Below are positions 11,964 to 24,871 of a stretch of DNA of 64,000 bases, piece after piece. A model generated the notes under the pieces. That model had not been told where the DNA came from, searched no databases, and saw nothing but the letters and a program-made list of their open reading frames with translations. Positions within the stretch are counted from its first letter, which is position 1, and each line of letters begins with the position of its first letter. Position numbers and translations under genes: made by a program. The DNA lies in the NCBI RefSeq assembly GCF_020181655.1, contig NZ_CP084032.1, positions 2,108,001-2,172,000 on the forward strand. Reading direction: 5' to 3'. The stretch comes from Pectobacterium colocasium. GTDB taxonomy: Bacteria; Pseudomonadota; Gammaproteobacteria; Enterobacterales; Enterobacteriaceae.

Positions 11964-13637
11964 ATGACTGAATCTTTTGCTCAACTCTTTGAAGAATCCC
12001 TGAAAGAAATCGAAACCCGTCCTGGTTCCATCGTACGCGGTGTTGTTGTTGCTATTGACAAAGATGTCGTACTGGTTGACGCCGGTCTGAAATCTGAATC
12101 TGCCATTCCGGTAGAGCAATTCAAGAACGCATCAGGCGAACTGGAAATTCAGGTTGGTGATGAAGTTGACGTTGCTCTGGACGCTATCGAAGATGGCTTC
12201 GGTGAAACGCTGCTTTCTCGCGAAAAAGCTAAACGTCATGAAGCATGGCTGACGCTGGAAAAAGCCTACGAAGAAGCTGCAACGGTTACCGGTATTATCA
12301 ACGGTAAAGTTAAAGGCGGTTTCACTGTTGAGCTGAACGGCATTCGTGCGTTCCTGCCAGGTTCTCTGGTAGACGTTCGTCCGGTTCGCGATACGCTGCA
12401 TCTGGAAGGCAAAGAGCTTGAGTTCAAAGTTATCAAGCTGGATCAGAAACGCAACAACGTTGTTGTTTCCCGCCGTGCAGTTATCGAATCTGAAAACAGC
12501 GCTGAGCGCGATCAACTGCTGGAAAACCTGCAGGAAGGCATGGAAGTTAAAGGTATCGTTAAGAACCTTACTGACTACGGTGCATTCGTTGATCTGGGCG
12601 GCGTTGATGGCCTGCTGCATATCACTGATATGGCTTGGAAACGTGTTAAACATCCAAGCGAAATCGTCAATGTGGGCGACGAAATCACTGTTAAAGTGCT
12701 GAAGTTCGACCGCGAGCGTACTCGTGTATCTCTGGGCCTGAAACAACTGGGCGAAGATCCATGGGTTGCTATCGCTAAACGTTACCCAGAAAGCACGCGT
12801 CTGACTGGCCGCGTGACTAACCTGACTGACTACGGTTGCTTCGTTGAAATCGAAGAAGGCGTTGAAGGTCTGGTACACGTTTCCGAAATGGATTGGACCA
12901 ACAAAAACATCCACCCATCCAAAGTTGTTAACGTTGGTGACGTAGTGGAAGTGATGGTTCTGGATATCGACGAAGAACGTCGTCGTATCTCTCTGGGCCT
13001 GAAACAGTGCAAATCTAACCCATGGCAGCTGTTCGCAGAAACCCACAACAAGGGCGATCGCGTTGAAGGTAAAATCAAGTCTATCACTGACTTCGGTATC
13101 TTCATCGGCCTGGACGGCGGCATCGATGGTCTGGTGCACCTGTCCGACATCTCCTGGAACGTGGCTGGCGAAGAAGCCGTTCGCGAATACAAGAAAGGTG
13201 ATGAAATCGCCGCTGTTGTTCTGCAGGTTGACGCAGAGCGCGAGCGTATCTCCCTGGGCGTGAAACAACTGGCTGAAGATCCGTTCAATAACTACCTGTC
13301 TGTTAACAAGAAAGGTGCTATTGTTACTGGTAAAGTTACAGCAGTTGACGCCAAAGGTGCTACAGTTGAATTAGCAGACGGCGTAGAAGGCTACCTGCGT
13401 GCTTCTGAAGCGTCTCGTGACCGCGTTGAAGACGCAACACTGGTACTGAACGTTGGCGACAGCGTTGAAGCAAAATACACCGGTGTTGATCGTAAAAACC
13501 GCGTTGTTAGCCTGTCTGTTCGTGCGAAAGACGAAGCTGACGAGAAAGATGCAATCGCAACTGTCAACAACAAGCCTGAAGAAAGCAATTTCTCCAACGC
13601 AATGGCAGAAGCGTTCAAAGCAGCTAAAGGCGAGTAA
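11964..13637 (+). CDS. rpsA: 30S ribosomal protein S1
   Basis: S1 binds mRNA on the 30S subunit and helps unfold and start translation on structured leaders. The 557 residues contain six S1 RNA-binding repeats. The repeats are at about residues 21-87, 105-171, 192-260, 277-347, 364-434 and 451-520. The central ones share a T(D/N)YG..V(D/E).GV.GL.H.S pattern (for example [21 protein letters not shown]). The length equals that of E. coli S1. Codon use is strongly biased as expected for a highly expressed gene. Its position between cmk and ihfB is conserved. Confidence 0.98.
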   Translation: MTESFAQLFEESLKEIETRPGSIVRGVVVAIDKDVVLVDAGLKSESAIPVEQFKNASGELEIQVGDEVDVALDAIEDGFGETLLSREKAKRHEAWLTLEKAYEEAATVTGIINGKVKGGFTVELNGIRAFLPGSLVDVRPVRDTLHLEGKELEFKVIKLDQKRNNVVVSRRAVIESENSAERDQLLENLQEGMEVKGIVKNLTDYGAFVDLGGVDGLLHITDMAWKRVKHPSEIVNVGDEITVKVLKFDRERTRVSLGLKQLGEDPWVAIAKRYPESTRLTGRVTNLTDYGCFVEIEEGVEGLVHVSEMDWTNKNIHPSKVVNVGDVVEVMVLDIDEERRRISLGLKQCKSNPWQLFAETHNKGDRVEGKIKSITDFGIFIGLDGGIDGLVHLSDISWNVAGEEAVREYKKGDEIAAVVLQVDAERERISLGVKQLAEDPFNNYLSVNKKGAIVTGKVTAVDAKGATVELADGVEGYLRASEASRDRVEDATLVLNVGDSVEAKYTGVDRKNRVVSLSVRAKDEADEKDAIATVNNKPEESNFSNAMAEAFKAAKGE

Positions 13638-13649
13638 TCACAACGGTAG

Positions 13650-13673
13650 AATGAGCAACGCGAGTTGCTCATT
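13650..13673 (+). terminator. Hairpin after rpsA
   Basis: A perfect 10-bp stem AATGAGCAAC / GTTGCTCATT with loop GCGA is followed only by CTTGT. It is probably a partial terminator or 3'-end stabiliser between rpsA and ihfB. Confidence 0.6.
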
Positions 13674-13728
13674 CTTGTAACGGTAGTCAGTTATCCTGGT
13701 TATTGATAGCCACGCATTTGGAGGAGCT

Positions 13729-14013
13729 ATGACCAAGTCTGAACTTATTGAAAGGCTTGCTGGACAGCAATCTCATATCCCGGCCAAAGTGGTTGAGGAT
13801 GCAGTGAAAGAAATGCTTGAACAAATGGCTTCTACGTTAGCCGAAGGCGACCGTATTGAAATCCGTGGGTTTGGCAGCTTCTCACTTCACTACCGTGCAC
13901 CGCGTGTAGGTCGTAATCCGAAGACGGGTGACAAAGTTGAGCTGGAAGGCAAGTATGTCCCTCACTTTAAGCCGGGCAAGGAACTCCGCGACCGCGCTAA
14001 CATTTATGGTTAA
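13729..14013 (+). CDS. ihfB: Integration host factor subunit beta
   Basis: IhfB forms the IHF heterodimer with IhfA (not in this window) and bends DNA sharply at specific sites in promoters, origins and recombination sites. The 94 residues start [20 protein letters not shown] and contain the DNA-binding arm [27 protein letters not shown], whose proline intercalates into the minor groove. A good ribosome binding site GGAGGAGCT precedes the ATG. In E. coli the next gene is comEC; here a 22-kb block intervenes. Confidence 0.97.
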   Translation: MTKSELIERLAGQQSHIPAKVVEDAVKEMLEQMASTLAEGDRIEIRGFGSFSLHYRAPRVGRNPKTGDKVELEGKYVPHFKPGKELRDRANIYG

Positions 14014-14041
14014 TCGCTAATCATAAATGCCAGCCTTATAG

Positions 14042-14068
14042 AAGCACCCTTTATTGGGTGCTTTTTTT
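14042..14068 (+). terminator. Intrinsic terminator after ihfB
   Basis: An 8-bp stem AAGCACCC / GGGTGCTT is followed by TTTTTT. The remaining sequence to 14321 is AT-rich and shows no convincing gene or signal. Confidence 0.9.
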
Positions 14069-14321
14069 ATGTTTATCGTTATTCTTCTTGTCTCCAAAAT
14101 GCTACGCGATAGGTGCCTTAGACTGATGATCAATCAGGGGCTATCCTACGCTGTACGCCTCTCCTTTCCTGCTTATTTGATCAACTCAGTGACCATTCGC
14201 ACACGAAACATGAATTTTTTTATTTTCAACTGTGTGGGTGTTGATGTTTTGATGGTTGTTGCCTATTTTTCATTCGGTACATTAACATTTCTAATGCGTT
14301 ATCTCTAAATAAGGAAAGTGT

Positions 14322-16178
14322 ATGAGTGAAGCGTGTGGTCATTCCAGCAGCATAAACTGTTCCTGTTGCAGTCCTCTGTGGAAATCATTCCTCCCTAAAA
14401 CGTCAATTGAGATCCCGAAAGAAGAAAATAGTCTGTTTACCGAAACGAAATTATTCCGTTCTGCGCCAAATAAAGACGGTAGCCCCGGAAAAGCGATTCT
14501 GACGCTGGAGGACGGGCGGGACGTTGCGGTTGAAGCAATGGGAATTCATGACGGACGGGTGGTTGCAGCGGGTTCATACCAGGATGTGAAGGCCAAAATG
14601 CCGAAAAACACATCGGAGCACCTATTATCAGGTAAGCAAACACTGTTGCCGGGTCTGATTGAACCGCATGTACATATCATCAATACGGCGATGTTATCTG
14701 CTATCGGCAATGATGTTAGCCCGTTTGAAGAACAGATATTGCGCAAAAATTATAATAGAGACTGGGTGACATCCAATCTGGCTAAGAAGGTGGTGGGAAA
14801 GTCCGATTCGGACTGGCTTATTGGCTTTGGTGCCGACCCTTCCTTGTTTATTGGTGGAGAGAAGGAATTCAATGCCAACATTCTTGATGAGCATGTGACG
14901 GATAAAATACCCGTTTTTGTCATCAATGCCTCGATGCACCTTGCCTATATCAACACCTGTGCCATTAAACTTGTCAAAACCAAAGGTGTTGATGCGCCAT
15001 CAGACGGCATTCTGAAAGAAATCGTGGGTATAAAGCCCGTTGTGGACGTCATGACCAATAGTTACCCCCAAACAGAACTGGCGGCGAAGTTAGTTGCCGC
15101 AGTGCACCATTTGTTTGGTGTGGCGAGTCAGCGCGGTGTGACTTATATGCTTGATGCGGGCGTTGAACCCAAAAGTGAGCAGGCTGCTTTTGATCAAGTG
15201 AACTTGCTGAATAAATGGGCGCATCTGCCGGGCTGTCCGGTGCGGATTGGTGGCGCGCTGCTCGTGACGAGTGATAGTGATTTTAAGAGTAACGTGGTTG
15301 ATTCTTACTCCCCAGGATACGGCGATGAACATTTTCACTTACCGTATATCAAGATTATTTCGGATGGCTCTAATCAAGGACTGACGGGATATCAATCTTC
15401 TCCATATTGCTGTAACAGCCGCTATGAAAAAGCACCGAGTGAAACAAATGTGGGGGCTTTCAACTTCGATCCTCTCACGAGCATCAATACGCTGGTGGGG
15501 AGCGTTGTGCAACATAAATGGCCGTTGATGATTCATACGAATGGCGATGAAGCCATTAGGCTAACGTTAGCGTCATTTAAAGAGGCGGGTGTGACATCGG
15601 CAACTTATGAACAGCGCCGCGATCGTTTGGAACATGCGTCCCTGCTGACTGATGACCATCTGTCTGAAATGAAGCTACGCGGTATTTCACCTAGCTTCTT
15701 AATTGGTCATGTGGGGTATTGGGGCTGGGCATTTCAGCAAACCATATTGGGAGAGGAGCGGGCCGATCACCTCGACCGCTGCCAATCCGCGCTTGATCAC
15801 GGCATGAAGATTACGCTACACAGCGATAACGGTGTTACGCCACTTGGCCCACTGCGCATGATGGAACAGGCTATTTCACGGGTGATGGAAGGCGCACCTC
15901 AACAGGCGACTCCTGCTGTGTTGCGCGATCAAGAACGGATTTCCCGTTTCGCAGCGCTTAAAGCCGCGACCTATGATGCCGCCTGGCAATGTCATGCAGA
16001 TCGGTGGGTAGGTTCGCTCGTCGCAGGTAAATGTGCTGACTTTGTGATTCTGGCGGATTCTCCGCTGACCTATGACTCAGCAGATAAGAATAACCCGGTC
16101 AACGATATGCGTCATATCTCGGTTCTGGAAACCTGGAAAGGGGGACGTAAAGTGCATTCAGGCGCGGAGCACTCTTAA
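14322..16178 (+). CDS. Amidohydrolase family protein (YtcJ/amidohydrolase-3 type)
   Basis: The 618 residues belong to the metal-dependent amidohydrolase superfamily, long YtcJ-like branch. The PGLIEPHVHI motif supplies His116 and His118. PYIKIISDGS provides a candidate bridging lysine, IHTNGDEA His405, RLEHASL His438, and LHSDNG Asp502, so the full set of metal ligands seems present. The C-terminus GSLVAGKCADFVILADSPL is the typical beta-sandwich closing segment. No signal peptide is seen; the N-terminus is unusually cysteine-rich (five Cys in the first 22 residues). The substrate is unknown. It lies alone between ihfB and the his operon, convergent with hisI, and is absent from the corresponding E. 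coli positions as recalled. Confidence 0.85.
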   Translation: MSEACGHSSSINCSCCSPLWKSFLPKTSIEIPKEENSLFTETKLFRSAPNKDGSPGKAILTLEDGRDVAVEAMGIHDGRVVAAGSYQDVKAKMPKNTSEHLLSGKQTLLPGLIEPHVHIINTAMLSAIGNDVSPFEEQILRKNYNRDWVTSNLAKKVVGKSDSDWLIGFGADPSLFIGGEKEFNANILDEHVTDKIPVFVINASMHLAYINTCAIKLVKTKGVDAPSDGILKEIVGIKPVVDVMTNSYPQTELAAKLVAAVHHLFGVASQRGVTYMLDAGVEPKSEQAAFDQVNLLNKWAHLPGCPVRIGGALLVTSDSDFKSNVVDSYSPGYGDEHFHLPYIKIISDGSNQGLTGYQSSPYCCNSRYEKAPSETNVGAFNFDPLTSINTLVGSVVQHKWPLMIHTNGDEAIRLTLASFKEAGVTSATYEQRRDRLEHASLLTDDHLSEMKLRGISPSFLIGHVGYWGWAFQQTILGEERADHLDRCQSALDHGMKITLHSDNGVTPLGPLRMMEQAISRVMEGAPQQATPAVLRDQERISRFAALKAATYDAAWQCHADRWVGSLVAGKCADFVILADSPLTYDSADKNNPVNDMRHISVLETWKGGRKVHSGAEHS

Positions 16179-16201
16179 CGTCACGATGTGTCATGCTAAA
16201 A

Positions 16202-16232
16202 CCCCGCGTTATCATTGACCGATAACGCGGGG
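16202..16232. terminator. Bidirectional terminator between the amidohydrolase gene and the his operon
   Basis: A perfect 12-bp stem CCCCGCGTTATC / GATAACGCGGGG has a 7-base loop. On the minus strand it is followed by TTTT, so it ends the his operon. On the plus strand the following run is weaker. Confidence 0.8.
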
Positions 16233-16244
16233 AAAGGCTTACTT

Positions 16245-16870
16245 TTATTTATTGTGGCGATCTTTCAGACGATTGATGATGGTCGCCAGATCTAAATCCT
16301 GATCCTGCAACAGCACCAGCAGATGGTACATTAAATCCGCGGCTTCATTGGTCAGCTCTTCGCGGTCATGCACCGTTGCCGCGAGTGCGGTTTCCAGTCC
16401 TTCTTCCCCCACTTTCTGCGCAATGCGCTTGGTGCCGCTGGCGTACAGGCGTGCGGTATACGAGCTATCCGGGTCAGCGTGCTTACGCTCGGCCAGCAGT
16501 TGCTCCAACTGATAAAGGAACGTCCAGTCGCTGGCGGCAGGCGAGAAGCAGCTGCTGGTTCCCAGATGACAGGTTGGCCCGATAGGATTAACCAGAATCA
16601 GCAGCGTATCATTATCGCAGTCTGGCGTAATCGAGACGACATTCAGGAAATGGCCGGAAGATTCGCCTTTGGTCCACAACCGCTGCTTGGTACGTGAGAA
16701 AAACGTGACTTTACCGCTTTCTTCCGTAGCCTGTAAGGCGTCCTGATTCATGTAGCCCAGCATCAATACTTCACCGGATACCGCGTGTTGCACGACAACA
16801 GGCAGCATACCGTCCGTTTTTTCCCAATCGAGTTGGTTTCGTTGTTCGTCGTTTAGAAAAACCGCTTCGC

Positions 16871-16877
<7 letters not shown>
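16245..16877 (-). CDS. hisI: Bifunctional phosphoribosyl-AMP cyclohydrolase / phosphoribosyl-ATP pyrophosphatase
   Basis: HisIE catalyses steps 2 and 3 of histidine synthesis. The N-terminal cyclohydrolase domain (about residues 1-115) has [14 protein letters not shown] and the zinc-binding [11 protein letters not shown]. The C-terminal pyrophosphatase domain (about 120-210) has the [21 protein letters not shown] motif, with the acidic helix [17 protein letters not shown]. The length is 210 residues against 203 in E. coli. It is the last gene of the operon; its start overlaps the hisF stop by 7 bp, suggesting translational coupling. Confidence 0.97.
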
Positions 16878-18372
<1,495 letters not shown>

Positions 18373-18963
18373 CTACATCTCCAGAAAGTTTTTCAGCAAC
18401 TGCGCGCCCGCAGCACCAGAACGCTCAGGGTGGAACTGCACGCCAAAGAAGTTATCTTTTTCCAGCGCGGCGGTGAACGCTTCACCATAGTTGGCTTGTG
18501 CAATCGTATTTTCGCAGACCGGCATGGCGTAGCTGTGAACGAAATAGAAATAGGCGCCGTCATCGATATCGCGGAACAAACGGTGTCCGGCCTTCGGAAT
18601 CACCTGATTCCAGCCCATGTGCGGCAGCGGCAAGCCGTGGTCAACCATCTTTTTCACCGGCGAATCAACAATGCCAAGCGTGGAAATGCCGCCATTTTCG
18701 TCGCTGTTTGTGCCCAGTAACTGCATACCAAGGCAAATACCGAGAACAGGTTGGGTGCAGGCTTTGATCAGCGCAATCAGGTCGCGTTCTTCCAGTTGAT
18801 TCATCGCCGCCTGCGCGGTGCCAACGCCCGGCAGAAACAGCTTGTCTGCCTGTAGGACAATCTCGGCCTCGCGGCTAACAACAGGTGTATATCCTAGCCG
18901 CTGCACGGCATAGGTCACCGAAGAGAGATTGGCGCAGCCAGTATCAAGAATGACGACCTTCAT
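18373..18963 (-). CDS. hisH: Imidazole glycerol phosphate synthase glutaminase subunit
   Basis: HisH is a class I glutamine amidotransferase of 196 residues that feeds ammonia to HisF. The nucleophile Cys77 is in [10 protein letters not shown], and the His-Glu pair is in [12 protein letters not shown]. The start [16 protein letters not shown] is that of the family. The start codon overlaps the hisB stop by one base (TGATG). Confidence 0.97.
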   Translation of the reverse strand: MKVVILDTGCANLSSVTYAVQRLGYTPVVSREAEIVLQADKLFLPGVGTAQAAMNQLEERDLIALIKACTQPVLGICLGMQLLGTNSDENGGISTLGIVDSPVKKMVDHGLPLPHMGWNQVIPKAGHRLFRDIDDGAYFYFVHSYAMPVCENTIAQANYGEAFTAALEKDNFFGVQFHPERSGAAGAQLLKNFLEM

Positions 18964-20030
18964 CAGAGCACTCCTTTCGAGCTCGGCAGCGTATCACCCT
19001 CGACGCGGATTGCCTGCCGCAGCGTACGCCCGAAGACCTTAAACAGGCTTTCCACACGATGATGATCGTTACGCCCCTTGGTTTTCAGGTGCAGCGTACA
19101 GGCCATGGAATAAGACAGTGAACGGAAGAAGTGTTCGACCATTTCGGTGCTCAGGTCGCCCACGCGCTGGTAGCTGAACTCCGCTTTGTATTCCAGATGT
19201 GGACGCCCAGAAATATCCAGCGCACAGCGTGCCAGGCACTCATCCATTGGCAGGACAAAGCCAAAACGACCGATACCGCGTTTGTCACCCAGTGCTTTAT
19301 TCAACGCCTCGCCCAGCGCCAGACCGGTATCTTCCACCGTGTGGTGATCGTCAATATACAGGTCGCCTTTCACTTCAATATTCATGCGGAAGCCGCCGTG
19401 AGTGGCGATTTGATCCAGCATGTGATCGAAGAAACCGACGCCGGTGTTAATTTTGCTGCCGCCTTCCTGATCCAGCCAGACGTTCACATCAATCGCGGTT
19501 TCACGCGTAACACGGTTAACGTGGGCATGACGGTTACGCTTGGTTAGCTGATTGGTAATGGCTTGCCAGTTCAGCCCGCCGCGCTGGTAGAGCAGGCCAG
19601 TAATGCCCATGTTTTGCGCCAGTTGGATATCGGTCTGGCGGTCGCCGATGACATAGCTGTGCGCCACATCCATCAGGCCATCATTCAGATAGCGGGTTAC
19701 CAGCTCAGTTCTGGGCTTGCGGCAAGCGCAGTTATCCGCTGGCAAATGTGGACAGATCAGCACTTGTTCAAACTGGATGCCTTGCGATGTCAGAATCTGC
19801 ATCATCAGGTTATGCGGTGGATCGAAGGTTTCCTGCGGAAAGCTCTCGGTTCCCAGCCCATCCTGATTCGTGATCATCACCAGCGTATAACCGGCCTTTT
19901 GCAGTGCCAGCAGCGAGGGAATGACATCTGGTTCCAGCGCCAGTTTATCCAGACGGTCAACCTGAAAATCCTCAGGCGGTTCAGCAATCAGTGTTCCGTC
20001 ACGGTCGATAAAGAGGTATTTCTGGCCCAC
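18963..20030 (-). CDS. hisB: Bifunctional histidinol-phosphatase / imidazoleglycerol-phosphate dehydratase
   Basis: HisB has two parts. The first is an N-terminal HAD phosphatase with the nucleophile motif FIDRDGTL (Asp9, Asp11) and a zinc-binding cysteine cluster ([14 protein letters not shown]). The second is a C-terminal dehydratase (about residues 165-355) with [18 protein letters not shown] and [17 protein letters not shown] metal-binding histidines. It carries out two non-consecutive steps. The 355-residue fusion is the arrangement typical of enterobacteria. It lies 15 bp after hisC. Confidence 0.97.
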   Translation of the reverse strand: MGQKYLFIDRDGTLIAEPPEDFQVDRLDKLALEPDVIPSLLALQKAGYTLVMITNQDGLGTESFPQETFDPPHNLMMQILTSQGIQFEQVLICPHLPADNCACRKPRTELVTRYLNDGLMDVAHSYVIGDRQTDIQLAQNMGITGLLYQRGGLNWQAITNQLTKRNRHAHVNRVTRETAIDVNVWLDQEGGSKINTGVGFFDHMLDQIATHGGFRMNIEVKGDLYIDDHHTVEDTGLALGEALNKALGDKRGIGRFGFVLPMDECLARCALDISGRPHLEYKAEFSYQRVGDLSTEMVEHFFRSLSYSMACTLHLKTKGRNDHHRVESLFKVFGRTLRQAIRVEGDTLPSSKGVL

Positions 20031-20045
20031 GTGAGCTCCTTAAAA

Positions 20046-22444
<2,399 letters not shown>

Positions 22445-22449
22445 CGTCA

Positions 22450-23349
22450 TCACTCCATCATTTTTTCAATAGGCAGAACCAGAATGGAGCTGGCACCCAA
22501 CGATTTCAGTTTTTCCATGGTTTCCCAGAACAGCGTTTCGCTGCTGACCATGTGCATGGCAACGCGACTTTGGTCACCAGCCAGCGGCAGAATGGTAGGG
22601 CGTTCGGCACCGGGCAGCAGGGATATGACTTCTTCCAGACGTTCGCTCGGCGCGTGCAGCATGATGTATTTTGATTCGCGCGCCTGAATCACGCCTTGCA
22701 TACGGGTCAGCAGTTTATCGATTAACTGTTGTTTCTCCGCGGGCATCTCGCCATCGCGTTGAATCAGGCAGGCTTTTGAGCGGTAAATCACTTCCACTTC
22801 GCGCAGGCCGTTAGCTTCCAGCGTGGCACCGGTCGATACCAAATCGCAGATGGCATCAGCCAGACCGGCACGTGGCGCAACTTCGACGGAACCGTTAAGC
22901 AGACAGGATTTGAAGCTGACAGATTGTCTGTCGAGATACTGTTTGAGCAGGTGAGGATAAGAGGTGGCGATACGTTTGTTTTGCAGGCATTCCGGGCCGG
23001 TATAGGCTTCGTCCAGCGGCATCGCCAGCGACAGGCGGCAGCCGCCAAAGTCCAGACGGCGCAGCGTGAAGTAACGCGGATCTTCGCCCTGAGCGCGACG
23101 GTTTAACAGCTCTTCTTCCAGCACGTTTTCGCCGATGATGCCCAGATCGACTACGCCATCCATCACTAAACCGGGAATATCGTCATCGCGCACGCGTAGG
23201 ATATCAATCGGCATATTTTCTGCGAACGCAATCAGACGCTGTTGCTGTAAGTTGATTTTGATCCCGCAGCGTGCCAGCAGTTCGCGTGAATCGTCGCTCA
23301 GGCGGCCTGACTTCTGCATTGCTATCCGTAAACGTGTTTTATCCAGCAT
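22450..23349 (-). CDS. hisG: ATP phosphoribosyltransferase
   Basis: HisG catalyses the committed first step, joining PRPP and ATP, and is feedback-inhibited by histidine. The 299 residues are of the long form with a C-terminal regulatory domain ([18 protein letters not shown] onward) that binds histidine. The PRPP-binding [17 protein letters not shown] motif is clear. It is the first large gene of the operon and lies behind the attenuator. Confidence 0.97.
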   Translation of the reverse strand: MLDKTRLRIAMQKSGRLSDDSRELLARCGIKINLQQQRLIAFAENMPIDILRVRDDDIPGLVMDGVVDLGIIGENVLEEELLNRRAQGEDPRYFTLRRLDFGGCRLSLAMPLDEAYTGPECLQNKRIATSYPHLLKQYLDRQSVSFKSCLLNGSVEVAPRAGLADAICDLVSTGATLEANGLREVEVIYRSKACLIQRDGEMPAEKQQLIDKLLTRMQGVIQARESKYIMLHAPSERLEEVISLLPGAERPTILPLAGDQSRVAMHMVSSETLFWETMEKLKSLGASSILVLPIEKMME

Positions 23350-23473
23350 GGAAACCTCATTAACCTGTCAAATTTAAAATTTCTAGAAACATTGGGCCAT
23401 AAAAAAACGTCTGGAACGTTTTTTAACGTTGCATAGCAACGGCCTGCAAGGTGCGCGCACGGATAGCGCGCAT

Positions 23474-23550
23474 AAAAAAACCCTCGGAAGATGATCTTCC
23501 GAGGGCTCTCTTTGTGTTCTGCGCCACTGGAAGATCTGCACGTCTTCCAG
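23474..23550 (-). promoter_or_regulatory. his operon attenuator
   Basis: On the minus strand the leader contains four alternating segments. CTGGAAGA (23550-23543) and TCTTCCAG (23534-23527) form one hairpin. CCCTCGGAAGAT / ATCTTCCGAGGG (23505-23481) followed by seven T residues forms the terminator. The second segment (GATCTTCC) can instead pair with the third (GGAAGATC), giving an antiterminator. This is the classical enterobacterial his attenuation layout. Ribosome stalling at the histidine codons of hisL should favour read-through. Confidence 0.93.
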
Positions 23551-23568
23551 CACCAACTGCCCGAAAGA

Positions 23569-23616
23569 CTAATCAGGATGATGGTGATGATGGTGGTTAA
23601 ACAGAACGCGTGTCAT
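23569..23616 (-). CDS. hisL: his operon leader peptide
   Basis: A 15-codon frame reads MTRVLFNHHHHHHPD and then TAG. The run of six histidine codons makes it the sensor of charged tRNA-His. It is followed by the alternating hairpins of the attenuator. It is one histidine shorter than the seven-histidine E. coli peptide as recalled. A start codon, a stop codon and the expected position support it. Confidence 0.96.
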   Translation of the reverse strand: MTRVLFNHHHHHHPD

Positions 23617-23911
23617 AAGTTGTCTCTTTGTTGTACAAATGTTGTTGTGTCAGTATTTATTAAATCAGTAACGATTTGTCTGTCGAATAACCTAAACCAT
23701 GTTCGGGCTGTTGTGCAACATTTTTTTAGCAGATGTGGGAAGTTCGTTTGGGTTGAGGAATGCGCCAGCATAATCGCATGGGATATTGGCGATTTATAGG
23801 CATAAAGACCGGCTAAAACTGGGCGGGTTCTATAGCGATGCGCGTCAAAGCCGTTTACTCTGTAGGGATAGAGTAGGGGTAATTATAGGCTCCTTGCTGG
23901 GAGAACGGTTG

Positions 23912-24757
23912 ATGAAAAAAGTAGCGATTGTGGGGTTGGGCTGGCTGGGCATGCCGCTGGCTTTGGCATTGAATGGGCACGGCTACCACGTAACGGGAAC
24001 GAAAACCACGCGGGACGGCGCCGAGGCCGCGCGTATGAGTGGGATTGAGTGCTATCAGTTGGCGCTGACGCCGGAACTGGAATGCGACGCTGAGGAGCTT
24101 AACGCTTTACTACAACAGGCTGACGTATTAGTCGTGACGCTGCCCGCCAGCCGAACGGCGGAAGGGGGCGAAGGATATGCGCAGGCAGTACAGCAGTTGG
24201 TGAATATGGCGCGCGTGTTTCATGTCCCGCGCATCATCTTCACCAGTTCAACCTCGGTCTATGGTGATGGCAGCGGCACGGTAAGAGAAAGCTCGCCGCT
24301 ACAGCCGACCACCGTGGCTGGGAAGACGCTGGCGTCTCTTGAACAGTGGTTACAGCACTTGCCCGATACTTCCGTGGATATCTTGCGCCTCTCTGGGTTA
24401 GTCGGTGGCGATCGCCATCCCGGACGTTTCCTTGCTGGTAAAACCAATTTGCCACGCGGCAACCACGGTGTGAACCTGGTGCATCAGGAAGATGTGCTGA
24501 CGGCTATTCTGTTGCTGCTTAAGCTACCAAATAGTGGGCATATTTATAACTTGTGCGCACCAGAGCATCCGGCCAGACAGGATTTTTACCCCGAACAGGC
24601 GCGCAGACTGCACCTGTCTCCGCCGCAGTTTGCCCCCGTAACCGAGAACGGTCAGGGGCGGATTGTTGATGGGCAACGCATCTGTCATGAATTAGGGTTT
24701 GACTATCAGTATCCTGATCCTTCAACAATGCCGCTGAATGAAGGTTCGCAGCGCTAA
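23912..24757 (+). CDS. yeeZ: YeeZ-type NAD(P)-dependent epimerase/dehydratase family protein
   Basis: This is a Rossmann-fold SDR-like protein of 281 residues. MKKVAIVGLGWLGMPLALAL is the nucleotide-binding N-terminus. RIIFTSSTSVYGD is the SDR catalytic-region strand, and the HGVNLVHQEDV segment lines the active site. The frame extends upstream to 23786, but ATG 23912 follows GGGAGAAC and gives the family start. The function is not established. It is divergent from the his operon, as in E. coli, where yeeZ lies just beyond hisL. Confidence 0.92.
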   Translation: MKKVAIVGLGWLGMPLALALNGHGYHVTGTKTTRDGAEAARMSGIECYQLALTPELECDAEELNALLQQADVLVVTLPASRTAEGGEGYAQAVQQLVNMARVFHVPRIIFTSSTSVYGDGSGTVRESSPLQPTTVAGKTLASLEQWLQHLPDTSVDILRLSGLVGGDRHPGRFLAGKTNLPRGNHGVNLVHQEDVLTAILLLLKLPNSGHIYNLCAPEHPARQDFYPEQARRLHLSPPQFAPVTENGQGRIVDGQRICHELGFDYQYPDPSTMPLNEGSQR

Positions 24758-24871
24758 CGGCAATGTGTCTTAGGGCTTTTGATATCACGGCTCTTGATAC
24801 GACGAATTTGACACGATGAATAAGGTACTTGATACGCTCGGATGCACATGAGTTTATCCGAGCGTGAGGAG

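Noticed and set aside
12132..13268. 378-codon antisense frame across rpsA
   Set aside because: It is a shadow of the strongly codon-biased rpsA gene; the residues reflect the repeated S1 domains on the opposite strand.
14054..14308. 84-codon plus-strand ORF after ihfB with hydrophobic stretches
   Set aside because: It begins inside the ihfB terminator, has no clear ribosome binding site and no recognisable family; the AT-rich sequence gives chance hydrophobic codons.
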